This document shows positions 51,884-60,941 of a stretch of 64,000 bases of DNA, piece by piece (positions within the stretch are counted from its first letter, which is position 1; each line of letters starts with the position of its first letter). The stretch comes from Brevibacillus fluminis (GTDB lineage: Bacteria > Bacillota > Bacilli > Brevibacillales > Brevibacillaceae). The position numbers and the translations under genes are program-made. The stretch lies in the NCBI RefSeq assembly GCF_003710825.1, contig NZ_RHHQ01000011.1, forward strand, positions 62,001 through 126,000, in the 5' to 3' direction. Under the pieces are notes generated by a model, which had not been told where the DNA came from, did not search any database, and was given only the letters and a program-made list of their open reading frames with translations.

Positions 51884-52971
51884 AAAAAATGTGGAGTGCT
51901 GCTCTCGCGATACTGACGGTGATGTTCAGCGCCGCTTGCGGTTCGGTGGATCATTCCGGAGCCGGTTCGGAGGCTTCTCCTTTTCAGGGCAAGACCCTAA
52001 ACGTGATGTCATGGGAAGGCTACCAGGAGCCCAATTGGGTCAAGCCCTTCGAGGAGAAGTACGGCGTGACAGTCAATGTGACGTACGCGGGCAGCGTGGA
52101 CGATATGTTCGCCAAGGTCCAGGCAGGGTCAGTCAAATACGATCTGATTTTCGTCGATGGCGGCTCTGTGAAGCGCTATCAGCAATTCCACCTGATCCAG
52201 CCGCTCGATACCGCCAAACTAACGCATGTCAACGAACTGATCAAGCAGTTGAAGGAGAAAAATGACAAGCATGTTGTGATTGACGGGCAAACGTATGCGC
52301 TGCCGTTTGCCTGGGGCTCCTTGCCGATGATGGTCAATACGGAAAAAGTAAAGGAACCGGTCAATTCCTGGGAAGCTCTTTGGAACCAAAAGTACAAAGG
52401 GAAGGTGATCACTATGGATGATGCCAACAATCAGGTTGCGATGACGGGGCTGATGCTGGGCATTTCCGATCCTTACGACCTGAACGACGGGCAAATGGCA
52501 GAGATCAAAGCGAAGCTGATCCAGCAAAAATCGGTTGTGAAAACGTACTACAGCGGCTTTGAGGATGGGAAGAGCCTGATGGCCAGCGGCGAAGCTTGGC
52601 TGGGTTACGCTATGGGGTCGACGATGATTTCCGATCTGAAGCAGCAGGGACTGTCGATCGAAGAAGTGATTCCGAAGGAGGGGGCGCTTGTCTGGGTAGA
52701 TAATGCCGTCATCGGCCAAGGTACTGAAAACCTTGAGCTTGTCCACAAGTACCTGGATTACCTTATTTCGGCGGATGTTCAGACGAAATTGATCCGTAAA
52801 ACGGGGTACGGCGGCGTGAATCAGGAGGCTGCAAATCTTTTGACCCCGGAGGAAGCGAAAGCCGCCCATATGGACGATCAGGGGTATTTTGACAAACTGG
52901 TTTACATCGCGTATCCCGAAAGTTTTGAAAAACGGGTTGCCTTATGGAATCAAGTGAAGGCTGCGCAATAA
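51880..52971 (+). CDS. ABC transporter substrate-binding lipoprotein (PotD/spermidine-putrescine-like)
   Basis: 363 residues. Signal and lipobox FSAAC (Cys20). TLNVMSWEGYQEPNWVKPFEEKYGVTVNV and KYDLIFVDGGSV are the PotD-like opening, and ALPFAWGSLPMMVNTEKV is typical. Polyamine-type binding proteins carry an acidic site for amines; I cannot confirm those residues here, and the surrounding genes are for sugar acids, so the ligand may not be a polyamine. Starts inside the end of the dehydrogenase gene (ATGA overlap). Confidence 0.9.
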   Translation: MKKMWSAALAILTVMFSAACGSVDHSGAGSEASPFQGKTLNVMSWEGYQEPNWVKPFEEKYGVTVNVTYAGSVDDMFAKVQAGSVKYDLIFVDGGSVKRYQQFHLIQPLDTAKLTHVNELIKQLKEKNDKHVVIDGQTYALPFAWGSLPMMVNTEKVKEPVNSWEALWNQKYKGKVITMDDANNQVAMTGLMLGISDPYDLNDGQMAEIKAKLIQQKSVVKTYYSGFEDGKSLMASGEAWLGYAMGSTMISDLKQQGLSIEEVIPKEGALVWVDNAVIGQGTENLELVHKYLDYLISADVQTKLIRKTGYGGVNQEAANLLTPEEAKAAHMDDQGYFDKLVYIAYPESFEKRVALWNQVKAAQ

Positions 52972-53028
52972 CATCTGAGGCTGACAAGGGGGGATTCGGC
53001 GCCCCCCTGGAAAGGAGACCGGCAGGGC

Positions 53029-54102
53029 ATGAAAGAGGAAAGCGCTGTGCTTGAGATCAGAAACGTTTGGAAACGTTATGGCGATTATGAAGCGGTCAAA
53101 AATTTGAATATTACGGTGAAGAAGGGGGAGTTCTTTTCCATCGTAGGGCCGAGCGGTTGCGGAAAAACGACGACGCTGAAAATGATCGCAGGCTTTGAAT
53201 ACCCGTCTGAAGGGTCCATTCTCTTGGAGGGGCAGCAGACAGAATCGCTCCCGCCTTTCAAGCGGAATGTCAACACGGTTTTCCAAAACTACGCGTTGTT
53301 TCCGCATATGAATGTCTACAAGAATGTTGCCTATCCGTTAACCCTGAAAAAGGTAAGCCAGGACGAGCTTGACCGACGCGTGCGGGAGAGCCTGGAGATG
53401 GTTAGCATGGGGCCATTTGTGAAGCGCTATCCGCACGAGCTGAGCGGCGGGCAGAAGCAGCGCATCGCTTTGGCCAGAGCGTTGGTGTCACGACCGGAGC
53501 TGTTGCTTTTGGACGAGCCGCTGTCAGCGCTTGACTTCCATTTGCGGCAAGAAATGCAAAAGGTGTTAAAGCATTTGCAGAAAGAAGTGGGGATCACCTT
53601 TGTCTATATCACTCATGATCAAGGCGAGGCGCTCAGCTTGTCCAATCGTGTGGCGGTGATGGAGAAAGGCGTGCTCCATCAGGTGGGAACCCCGGAGCAT
53701 ATCTATGAGCGGCCGGAAACCAGATTCGTCGCCGGATTTATTGGAAAAACGAACTTGCTGGGCGGAATGGTGGCGTCTCCTCATGAAATTCAGGTGCTTC
53801 AGGGAAACGTCCTGACCACCAAATCTCTTCTGCCATACAAAGCTGGAGAAAGCGTCTTTCTGTCCATTCGGCCGGAAAGAATCAGTTTGCAAAAAAAAGA
53901 TGAACGCTATACCAACCGGATTCGCGCCCGGTTTATTGAAGATGCTTATTACGGGTCTGAGAAGGAATTGTCGCTGGCAATGGCTGACGGAACCCCTGTT
54001 CTGGTAAGGGTAACCGATCAGAATGCAAGTGTTGATGTTGTCCCTGATACAGAGATGGATCTGTACTTTAAACCGGAAGATGTCATCGTGGTGAAGGAGT
54101 GA
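53029..54102 (+). CDS. ABC transporter ATPase (PotA-like, with TOBE domain)
   Basis: 357 residues. Walker A GPSGCGKTT, Q-loop VFQNYALFPHMNVYKNV, signature LSGGQKQRIALARAL, Walker B LLLLDEPLSALDFH, switch YITHDQGEAL. The last ~110 residues form a TOBE-type regulatory domain (FLSIRPERISL, ARFIEDAYYGSEKEL). Energises the importer with the permeases that follow. RBS AAAGGAG. Confidence 0.94.
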   Translation: MKEESAVLEIRNVWKRYGDYEAVKNLNITVKKGEFFSIVGPSGCGKTTTLKMIAGFEYPSEGSILLEGQQTESLPPFKRNVNTVFQNYALFPHMNVYKNVAYPLTLKKVSQDELDRRVRESLEMVSMGPFVKRYPHELSGGQKQRIALARALVSRPELLLLDEPLSALDFHLRQEMQKVLKHLQKEVGITFVYITHDQGEALSLSNRVAVMEKGVLHQVGTPEHIYERPETRFVAGFIGKTNLLGGMVASPHEIQVLQGNVLTTKSLLPYKAGESVFLSIRPERISLQKKDERYTNRIRARFIEDAYYGSEKELSLAMADGTPVLVRVTDQNASVDVVPDTEMDLYFKPEDVIVVKE

Positions 54103-54107
54103 TTCGC

Positions 54108-54956
54108 ATGGCAAAGGACAAGCGGTGGCTGCTCCTGTTGATTTGCATCTGGGTGACGCTGTTCATCATGCTGCCGATCGGAACCATGGTGTTATATAGC
54201 CTGTGGGAAGTCAGAGATTTTCGTGTCCAGCCGTCATTTACGCTGAGCAACTATGCAACCGTTTTTCACGATCCGATTTATTTGGCGCTATTTTGGAAAA
54301 CAGTCAGGTTGTCTTGTTTCGTCGCGTTGCTCTCAACCATCATCAGCTTTTTCCTTGCCCTTTACGTGATCGGAAGAGGAGCCAGGTACAAGACGATTCT
54401 GTACCTGAGCGTGCTGGCACCGCTGTGGGTCGGGTACCTGATCCGCATTTACTCGTGGCGGACCATTCTGGGCGAACAGGGATTCATCAACTCTTTTCTG
54501 ATGATGGTCGGCATTCTCAAGGAGCCATCCACCCTGTTCCTTTTCAATAACACAGCAGTGGTTATCACCATGCTGTGCATCTCGATCCCTTTCACTTTTA
54601 TACCGATTTACAGCGTTCTGGAGAAAATCCCCGTCAGTCTGCTGCTCGCTGCTTCCGATCTTGGTGCCAATGACAGGAAACGTTTTGTCACGGTTACTCT
54701 CCCTTTGAGTTTGCCTGGGATTGTGACCGGATTTACTTTCGCTTTCATCACAGCGTTTGGCGATTACATGGCTCCTTCACTGGTTGGAGGCACGAATGGC
54801 ATCATGATCGGCAACGTGATCCAGACGCAATTCGGCGGTAGTTTCAACTGGCCATTGGGTGCGGCTCTCGCCGTGATCATGCTGCTGTTTATCCTGTCGG
54901 TCATGGTCCTGACGCGAAGATTTACCGATGTGAAAGGGGTATTTGAAGAAAACTAA
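54108..54956 (+). CDS. ABC transporter permease (PotB-like)
   Basis: 282 residues from the ATG at 54108, after AAGGAG in the end of the ATPase gene. Six membrane helices; the coupling loop is AASDLGANDRKRFVTVTLPLSLPGIVTGF. The large first periplasmic loop and APLWVGYLIRIYSWRTILGEQG are characteristic of PotB permeases. Confidence 0.92.
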   Translation: MAKDKRWLLLLICIWVTLFIMLPIGTMVLYSLWEVRDFRVQPSFTLSNYATVFHDPIYLALFWKTVRLSCFVALLSTIISFFLALYVIGRGARYKTILYLSVLAPLWVGYLIRIYSWRTILGEQGFINSFLMMVGILKEPSTLFLFNNTAVVITMLCISIPFTFIPIYSVLEKIPVSLLLAASDLGANDRKRFVTVTLPLSLPGIVTGFTFAFITAFGDYMAPSLVGGTNGIMIGNVIQTQFGGSFNWPLGAALAVIMLLFILSVMVLTRRFTDVKGVFEEN

Positions 54957-54970
54957 CGAGGTGAAGAGCC

Positions 54971-55759
54971 GTGTCCCGTCTGAAAAGATGGATGTTCCAT
55001 TTGTTCGCTTTTTTGGTTTACTCCTATCTCTACTTTCCGATTCTTGTAACCATTCTGTTTTCCTTCAATCCGTCGAGAATGGCTACGTTGCCGATGAAAT
55101 CCTTTACGCTTGATTGGTACATGAAGTTGTTTGCGGATCCCAAGCTGTGGGTTGCGGCAAAAAACAGCTTCCTTGTCAGCATCCCGGCAACGCTGATCGC
55201 CATCCTGTTCGGCACGATGGCAGCCCTCTTGTTTCAGCGCCACAAGTTCAGGGGAAGCCAGTTCCTGCAGCTTTCCATACTGCTTCCTTATATCTTGCCA
55301 GGGATTATAACGGGAATTTCGCTGACGCTGATTTTCAAGTTTTTCCATGTGGAGTCCTCGCTGCTGACCGTCGTCATCGGGCATGTCTCGTTCATAACGC
55401 CTGTCGTGATGTTTCTGGTGATGGACCGGCTGCGCAGATTTGACAAGGGGCTTGAATTCGCCTCGATGGATTTGGGGGCAACGCCACTGCAAACCTTTTT
55501 TCGCATTACCTTGCCGAATATTCGGGGAGCCTTGGCAGGAGGAGCCTTGCTCGGCTTAACCCTGTCGCTGGATGAGGTCGTGATCACCTTTTTCCTGATC
55601 GGGACGGATAATACCTTGCCTATTCAAATTTGGTCGATGATCCGGTTCGGCTACTCCCCGCAAATCAACGCCATCTATTCCATCATCGTTCTGCTGTCGC
55701 TCATGCTGATCTTCTTTCTGGGCAAAAGAGCGTTTTTCAGCAAGGAAGCAAGCCGTTGA
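54971..55759 (+). CDS. ABC transporter permease (PotC-like)
   Basis: 262 residues from a GTG with GAGGTGAAG upstream. LYFPILVTILFSFNPSR and FTLDWYMKLFADPKLWVAAKNSF are PotC-typical, and the coupling loop is FASMDLGATPLQTFFRITLPNIRGALAGG. Completes the four-gene importer. Confidence 0.93.
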   Translation: MSRLKRWMFHLFAFLVYSYLYFPILVTILFSFNPSRMATLPMKSFTLDWYMKLFADPKLWVAAKNSFLVSIPATLIAILFGTMAALLFQRHKFRGSQFLQLSILLPYILPGIITGISLTLIFKFFHVESSLLTVVIGHVSFITPVVMFLVMDRLRRFDKGLEFASMDLGATPLQTFFRITLPNIRGALAGGALLGLTLSLDEVVITFFLIGTDNTLPIQIWSMIRFGYSPQINAIYSIIVLLSLMLIFFLGKRAFFSKEASR

Positions 55760-55798
55760 CGCCGAACAGGTCAACGCATTAAGAGGAGGGAGCTGTCT

Positions 55799-56758
55799 TT
55801 GAATCCGATTGAATTGATAACGTTTGGTGAATCGATGGTCTTGTTCAATCCCGGAAAAGCGGGAGCGCTCCGCTATGTTCAGCATTTCCACAAACAGATC
55901 GGGGGCGCCGAGTCCAATGTCGCGATCGGGGTTCAGCGCTTGGGGCATCAGGCCGGGTGGTTCAGCCGACTGGGCAACGATGAATTTGGCAAGTTTGTAC
56001 TCTCCACGATTCGCGCCGAGGGTGTAGATACGTCAAAGGTGATCGTGGATGACAGAGGTCCGACGGGCCTTTATTTCAAGGAAAAGCGGAACAAGCGGGA
56101 TGTGCGGGTTACCTATTATCGGAAGGGCTCGGCTGCCAGCTTTCTGTCACCGGATGATCTGGACGAGTCCTATCTCAAACAGGCAACCTGCCTGCATCTC
56201 ACGGGGATTACACCAGTCTTAAGCCCGACTTGCCGCTCTGCCGCCCTGGAAGCGGTGCGGATCGCCAGACAAAATGGGGTCATGGTCTCGTTCGATCCCA
56301 ACATTCGATATACATTGTGGAACTCGTCCGATGCGAAAACGACGCTTTGCGCGATCGCCAGCCAGTGTGACGTGGTCATGCCGGGTTTGCAGGAAGCCCA
56401 GTTCTTGACGGGAAAGGAGTCTCCGCGTGACATCAGCAGCTATTTTCTTGAACAAGGGGTTTCGGCTGTCATTCTGAAGCTGGGGGAGCAGGGGGCCTAT
56501 TTCGCCGTGAAAGGTCACGAACAGTTTGTGCCTGCTTTTCCCGTGGACGATGTCGTGGATCCTGTGGGCGCGGGTGACGGCTTTGCGGCGGGTGTGCTGG
56601 CGGGACGGCTGAAGGGCTGGGATTGGGATGAGGCTGTCCGGCTGGGGAACGCGGTAGGAGCCATGGTTGTACAGACGGACGGCGACGTGGAGGGGCTGCC
56701 CGCGTTTGAGGAAGTGGAGCGTTTCTTGCAAAAGCCGGCCGCAGATGTGTCGAGATAA
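55799..56758 (+). CDS. kdgK: 2-keto-3-deoxygluconate kinase (PfkB family)
   Basis: 319 residues from a TTG with AGAGGAGGG upstream. PfkB signatures: GGAESNVAIGVQRLG near the N-terminus and DPVGAGDGFAAGVLAG with the catalytic Asp near the C-terminus. TFGESMVLFNP and FKEKRNKRDVRVTYYRKGSAAS, which binds the acid group, are as in KDG kinases. Phosphorylates a 2-keto-3-deoxy sugar acid at C6, giving the substrate of the aldolase gene that follows. Confidence 0.88.
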   Translation: MNPIELITFGESMVLFNPGKAGALRYVQHFHKQIGGAESNVAIGVQRLGHQAGWFSRLGNDEFGKFVLSTIRAEGVDTSKVIVDDRGPTGLYFKEKRNKRDVRVTYYRKGSAASFLSPDDLDESYLKQATCLHLTGITPVLSPTCRSAALEAVRIARQNGVMVSFDPNIRYTLWNSSDAKTTLCAIASQCDVVMPGLQEAQFLTGKESPRDISSYFLEQGVSAVILKLGEQGAYFAVKGHEQFVPAFPVDDVVDPVGAGDGFAAGVLAGRLKGWDWDEAVRLGNAVGAMVVQTDGDVEGLPAFEEVERFLQKPAADVSR

Positions 56759-56775
56759 GCGATTGGAGGGTGAAC

Positions 56776-57453
56776 ATGATGGCCCAAGTGCAACTGACAG
56801 ATTTGTTTCATAACGGCGTAGTAGCGGTCATTCGGAAAATTCCTGCCGACCTGATGGTTCCTGTGACGGAATCGCTGCTGGATGGAGGAGTCCGCGCGAT
56901 TGAGATCACGCTGGATTCCCCGGATGCCTTGCAATCCATCATGACGGTGAAGGAAAAATTCGCCGATTCGGTGATGGTTGGAGCGGGGACGGTGCTGGAT
57001 GCGCAAGCCGCCTGGAGGGCGGTCTCGGCTGGCGCAGAATTTATCGTATCGCCTAATGTGGATCCTGCGGTCATCGAGATGACGAAAAACTGCGGCAAGC
57101 TGTCCATACCGGGCGCAATGACGCCTTCCGAAATGGTGGTCGCCCATCGGAGTGGGGCGGACGCCGTGAAAATTTTCCCAGGTGGGGTTCTCGAGCCTGC
57201 ATTTCTCCAAGATGTGCGCGGACCGCTCGGCCACATCCCGCTCATGGTGACGGGCGGAATCACGCTGGCAAACACGGCCTCATTCATCCAAAATGGTGCA
57301 GAGGCCGTGGGTGTCGGCAGCGCTTTGCTCACCAAGATGGACTTGGCTGAAAAAAACTTTGCGAGGATTGCGGAGCGAGCCGGGCTTTTCTGCGAGCAGG
57401 TCGCGCGAGCAAGAAAAGCGTTGGAGGTAGGTCCCGTTGAGGGCATATCTTAA
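56776..57453 (+). CDS. eda: KDPG / 4-hydroxy-2-oxoglutarate aldolase
   Basis: 225 residues from the ATG at 56776 (GGAGGG upstream; GTG at 56770 possible). Schiff-base Lys132 in GADAVKIFPG and catalytic Glu43 in AIEITLDSP are present; VVAVIRK opens the barrel and GAGTVLDA is conserved. Cleaves 2-keto-3-deoxy-6-phosphogluconate to pyruvate and glyceraldehyde 3-phosphate. Operon order kinase then aldolase makes a compact Entner-Doudoroff-type lower branch. Overlaps the next gene by 17 bases. Confidence 0.9.
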   Translation: MMAQVQLTDLFHNGVVAVIRKIPADLMVPVTESLLDGGVRAIEITLDSPDALQSIMTVKEKFADSVMVGAGTVLDAQAAWRAVSAGAEFIVSPNVDPAVIEMTKNCGKLSIPGAMTPSEMVVAHRSGADAVKIFPGGVLEPAFLQDVRGPLGHIPLMVTGGITLANTASFIQNGAEAVGVGSALLTKMDLAEKNFARIAERAGLFCEQVARARKALEVGPVEGIS

Positions 57454-58504
57454 CCTGAAAAAATACGAGCTGCTGCGAAAAGTCGGTTCCATCAAGCAGG
57501 TGGCAGGCATTGAGATGATTTCCTTCATGGATGGCAGGGCAAAAGGAGTCCAAGGATTTGATGTGCGGAACGGAAGGCTCCGTTTTACGGTTTTGAGTGA
57601 CCGGGCCTTGGATATTGGACAGGTGGAATTTGACGGAATTCCCTTCGCGTGGCTCTCACCGGTCGGGTATTCTTCCGGCTATTTTTACGAACCGGAAGCG
57701 GATGGCTGGCAACGTAACTTTTCGGGCGGATTGCTGACGACTTGCGGCTTGACCCAGGTAGGGGAGCCATGCGTGGATGGAAGTGAACAGCTGGGCCTCC
57801 ACGGCAGGATCTCCAATACGCCCGCAAGCCAGGTGGCCTACGCGGAAAATTGGGATGGTGAAACGCTTGTCTTGTCGGTCAAAGGGAAAGTGGGGCAAAC
57901 CGTCCTTTTCGGCGAAAACCTTGAGATGCACCGGACGATCACAACCCGCTACGGCGCTCAAACGATCCAGATTCATGATCGGGTGATCAATCAAGGGTTT
58001 CAGCCTGCGCCGCTCCTGTTTTTGTATCATATCAATCTGGGCTTTCCACTTGTTGACGAACACTCCTATCTGGTATGCAGTGCGGGCAATGTAACAGCAT
58101 GGGAAGGAACTTCCGCTGCCAATCTCGAGAAGTTTGACAAGATTCCTCCGCCGGATCAGAACGTGAATGAAGAGGTGATCCATGTCGACCTTCAGCCTGC
58201 TGAAGACCAATACTGCTACGCGCTGCTCGTCAATCCGAATGAGGAACTGGCCTTTTTCATCAAATTCAGGAAGCAGCAGTTTCCGCGATTCTCGATCTGG
58301 AAGGGAATCAGGGAAGGCGTGTATTGCCTGGGCTTTGAGCCATCCAATTGCGGATTGAACGGGAGGCTGCATGAAAAAGAGAACGGACAATTGGAATGGC
58401 TGGCGCCGTTTGCAGAACGACACTTTGAGGCGGAATTCGGCTTCCTTCAGTCGACCGCGGCCATACAGAAATTTATCGAAGTAACATTCGGAGGGCCTGC
58501 ATGA
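57437..58504 (+). CDS. DUF4432 protein (aldose-1-epimerase-like fold)
   Basis: 355 residues from a TTG inside the aldolase end. The pattern RLRFTVLSDRALDIGQVEFDGIPFAWLSP is the DUF4432 hallmark, followed by GGLLTTCGLTQVG and GLHGRISNTPA with the His that matches the mutarotase active site. LLFLYHINLGFPLV also carries a conserved His. Probably equilibrates anomers of the sugar used here or of a lactone precursor. Overlaps the next gene by 4 bases. Confidence 0.82.
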   Translation: MRAYLNLKKYELLRKVGSIKQVAGIEMISFMDGRAKGVQGFDVRNGRLRFTVLSDRALDIGQVEFDGIPFAWLSPVGYSSGYFYEPEADGWQRNFSGGLLTTCGLTQVGEPCVDGSEQLGLHGRISNTPASQVAYAENWDGETLVLSVKGKVGQTVLFGENLEMHRTITTRYGAQTIQIHDRVINQGFQPAPLLFLYHINLGFPLVDEHSYLVCSAGNVTAWEGTSAANLEKFDKIPPPDQNVNEEVIHVDLQPAEDQYCYALLVNPNEELAFFIKFRKQQFPRFSIWKGIREGVYCLGFEPSNCGLNGRLHEKENGQLEWLAPFAERHFEAEFGFLQSTAAIQKFIEVTFGGPA

Positions 58505-59139
58505 AAATCTATGACATAACGATGACGATATCCGCTGAAATGCCCTGCTTTCCGGGCGAACAGCAAGCGATCCTGACCTATGAGATGAAAATGGAGGACG
58601 GCAGCATCGCTAATGTCAGCACACTTACGCTTGGCACGCATACGGGAACACACGTGGATACCCCGTTGCACTTCATTGCGGATGGCAAACCAATCGATCA
58701 ATTTGATGCTGGCGCCTATTCGGGCCGATGCTATGTCATCGACCTGTCGCATGTGAAAGAATGCATTACAAAGGACGACCTCATCCCATACGAAAAAATC
58801 GTGGAAGCTTCCGAAATCGTGTTGTTCAAAACGCGGAACAGCCAATTGCTGAAACTGTCCGCCTATCAAAAAGATCACGTTTTCCTGGATCATCGCGGAG
58901 CGGAATATTTGGTCGGCAAAGGAATTAAAGCAGTCGGAATCGATTATCTCTCCATCGAAGGTTTTTTTGAAACGGAAGGAAAGACGCATCTGACCCTGCT
59001 GACGAATAATGTTCTCATTATCGAGGGGGTCGATCTGTCTGAGATTCAAGAAGGGGAGTACGAGTTGATTTGTCTGCCTTTAAAGGTGAAAGGTGCTGAA
59101 GGTGCGCCGGCTCGGGCGGTTTTAATAAAGAGAGGGTAA
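58501..59139 (+). CDS. Cyclase-family metal-dependent hydrolase (kynurenine-formamidase-like fold)
   Basis: 212 residues. Metal motif HxGTHxDxP in THTGTHVDTPLHF: His47, His51 and Asp53. DLSHVKECI and later GIDYLSIE also belong to the family. Members open amides or lactones (N-formylkynurenine, isatin, others). In a sugar-acid operon a lactonase-like step is conceivable, but this is inference. Last gene of the operon; its ATG overlaps the preceding stop (ATGA). Confidence 0.87.
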   Translation: MKIYDITMTISAEMPCFPGEQQAILTYEMKMEDGSIANVSTLTLGTHTGTHVDTPLHFIADGKPIDQFDAGAYSGRCYVIDLSHVKECITKDDLIPYEKIVEASEIVLFKTRNSQLLKLSAYQKDHVFLDHRGAEYLVGKGIKAVGIDYLSIEGFFETEGKTHLTLLTNNVLIIEGVDLSEIQEGEYELICLPLKVKGAEGAPARAVLIKRG

Positions 59140-59173
59140 AGGGAATGGGAGATGGGTAGTTGTTCCCCCATCT

Positions 59174-59184
59174 CCCGCCTCCAC
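59174..59184 (+). repeat. Short C-rich repeat CCCGCCTCCAC, copy 3
   Basis: Third exact copy of the 11-mer, here extended to CCTCCACCAT, closest to a tRNA/tmRNA acceptor end. It lies 34 bases after the last gene of the sugar-acid operon and 10 bases before a truncated gene fragment begins, so it marks a rearrangement junction. Confidence 0.4.
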
Positions 59185-59194
59185 CATCTCGATT

Positions 59195-59338
59195 CGAGGA
59201 TACCACACCATGCGCTGTCAGCTTGATTCGGGGATCCTTGAATTGATCGGAATAGTCCTTTTTCCAGGGCTCCAAATATCTAGGTGACTCAAACATTCCA
59301 CTTACAAGCAGCAATACAACAACCAAGGGAAGCTGGAC
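59195..59338 (-). pseudogene. N-terminal fragment of an exported protein, possibly nitroreductase-like
   Basis: On the minus strand, LPLVVVLLLVSGMFESPRY is a signal-peptide-like helix, followed by LEPWKKDYSDQFKDPRIKLT and AHGVVSSN, after which the frame runs into the repeated C-rich sequence. The PW-K-Y---F-DPR-----HG pattern is like the start of exported Acg/nitroreductase-type proteins (which continue with a GHN-Q-W motif, absent here). No start codon fits. Read as a truncated gene; the family call is tentative. Confidence 0.3.
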
Positions 59339-59720
59339 GAATTGGCCGAAATCATTGCCAGGCGATCTTTTACTGAGCAAGCTCCTGACCAGTTGATTGA
59401 GAACACAAAAAAGGTGATAGCGGCCAATGAACCCACGGCCTATCGAGCTTCGATGATTGCCTCTGTCAATGCGGATAGTAGAGACATCTTGGCAAAAATC
59501 AGCCAGCCTGTATTAGTCATCGTTGGGGAAGGCGACCTGACCACTCCTGTGGAGTGTAGCCGGTATCTGCACCAGCACATTGAAGGCTCCCAATTGGTGA
59601 TCCTACCAGAGGCAAGGCATATCTGCACACAAGAAAGACCCGATCTATTCAATCAAGCCTTGGTTGCATTTTTACACAACGCTGAAGATAGGTAGATAAA
59701 TCTTTGATCGACTGTTCGCT
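59326..59720 (+). pseudogene. Duplicated 3' fragment of the alpha/beta hydrolase gene at 47930
   Basis: In frame from about 59339 to the TAG at 59693 it encodes ELAEIIARRSFTEQAPDQLI and on to the RHICTQERPDLFNQ histidine motif, the last ~118 residues of the hydrolase at 47.9-48.7 kb, with only a handful of residue changes. The nucleophile half is missing and there is no promoter or good start. DNA identity continues past the stop through CTTTGATCGACTGTTCGCT and ends at 59720. Conservation with few, mostly silent changes implies a recent duplication or recombination event. Confidence 0.85.
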
Positions 59721-59726
59721 AGTGAT

Positions 59727-59750
59727 GCCACCTGAAAGGGTGGCTTTTTT
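59727..59750 (+). terminator. Terminator after the hydrolase fragment
   Basis: GCCACC (59727-59732), loop TGAAAG, GGTGGC (59739-59744), then six T. Confidence 0.75.
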
Positions 59751-59816
59751 ATTTTGAATAATTTGGTTAAAAAAAGATCACAACATAAAAGGTGTTTACA
59801 TCAAAGGAGGACCCAT

Positions 59817-60914
59817 ATGAAAAAGATTGCGAGAGGAAAATCAATAATCCCAATCCTTACACTCATGATGGTAACAACAGGCTGTGAGAATTCAACTGAG
59901 TTCAGACATTCTCTTGATGCTGCATCGGCATCAGTTGGTGTTACTGCTGAAGAACCGCGTGTGCCTGTAAATCTATCACCCAAGGTAGTATTAGAACCGG
60001 AAGCGCAAAAGATCGTTGATGCTACCGCTAACCCTCCCTTTGTGTACGACCTTGGTCCCGAAAAAGCACGGGAAAACTTGGACAAACTTCAATCGGGTCC
60101 CGTTCGAAAGCTGCCAGTAGATGAAAAAGACCTTACGATCAAGGGGGGACCAACGGGAGAGGTATCTCTGAAAATCGTACGACCAAAAAACGTGAGAGGT
60201 AATCTCCCTGTCATTTTATACATCCACGGAGGAGGGTGGGTGTTAGGGAATGCACATACACATGACCGTTTGATTCGTGACCTGGCTGTGGGTTCACAAT
60301 CCGTTGTCGTTTTCCCCAATTACAGTCTCTCACCTGAAGCTAAATACCCCGTTGCCATCGAGCAAGTTTATACTGCATTAAAGTGGATTGCAGACAATGG
60401 GAAAAAGTACGGGATGAACCCGGATAAACTGACGGTGGCAGGAGACAGTGTTGGTGGCAATATGACGGCTGCTGTCACGCTGATGGACAAGGATCGTGGT
60501 GGCCCACCGATTCATAAACAATTGCTTTTCTATCCTGTAACCAATGCATCGTTTGATACGGAATCGTACAAGCAGTTTGCCACAGGGTATTATCTTCGTC
60601 GTGACGTCATGCAGTGGTTCTGGGATCAGTACACAACCGATCCAAAGCAACGAGCGGAAATCTATGCTTCTCCACTGCGTGCGACTACCGAACAATTGAG
60701 AGGACTTCCCCCAGCCTTGGTCATCACTGATGAAGCGGACGTACTGCGTGATGAAGGCGAAGCCTATGCTGCCAAACTTCGGCAAGCTGGCGTTCCTGTA
60801 ACAGCAGTACGTGTTCTCGGCACCATCCACGACTTTATGATGCTGAACGACTTGGCCAACACACAGGCGGTACGTGGAGCAACGATGCTTGCCAACGAAT
60901 GGCTTCGAAAATAG
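59817..60914 (+). CDS. Lipoprotein esterase/lipase of the HSL (alpha/beta hydrolase) family
   Basis: 365 residues from the ATG at 59817, set by AAAGGAGG. Signal with MVTTGC lipobox puts it on the outer face of the membrane. HSL features: oxyanion HGGGWVLGN, nucleophile Ser in VAGDSVGGNM, acid in DEADVLRDEGEAY and His in GTIHDFMML. Hydrolyses carboxyl esters of small to medium chain. Monocistronic with its own terminator. Confidence 0.9.
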   Translation: MKKIARGKSIIPILTLMMVTTGCENSTEFRHSLDAASASVGVTAEEPRVPVNLSPKVVLEPEAQKIVDATANPPFVYDLGPEKARENLDKLQSGPVRKLPVDEKDLTIKGGPTGEVSLKIVRPKNVRGNLPVILYIHGGGWVLGNAHTHDRLIRDLAVGSQSVVVFPNYSLSPEAKYPVAIEQVYTALKWIADNGKKYGMNPDKLTVAGDSVGGNMTAAVTLMDKDRGGPPIHKQLLFYPVTNASFDTESYKQFATGYYLRRDVMQWFWDQYTTDPKQRAEIYASPLRATTEQLRGLPPALVITDEADVLRDEGEAYAAKLRQAGVPVTAVRVLGTIHDFMMLNDLANTQAVRGATMLANEWLRK

Positions 60915-60941
60915 GCGTTCGTTCCACGATGCGCAATTTGC

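Noticed and set aside
59342..59695. Short hydrolase as a functional gene
   Set aside because: It lacks the oxyanion loop and nucleophile and is a near-identical copy of the end of another hydrolase.
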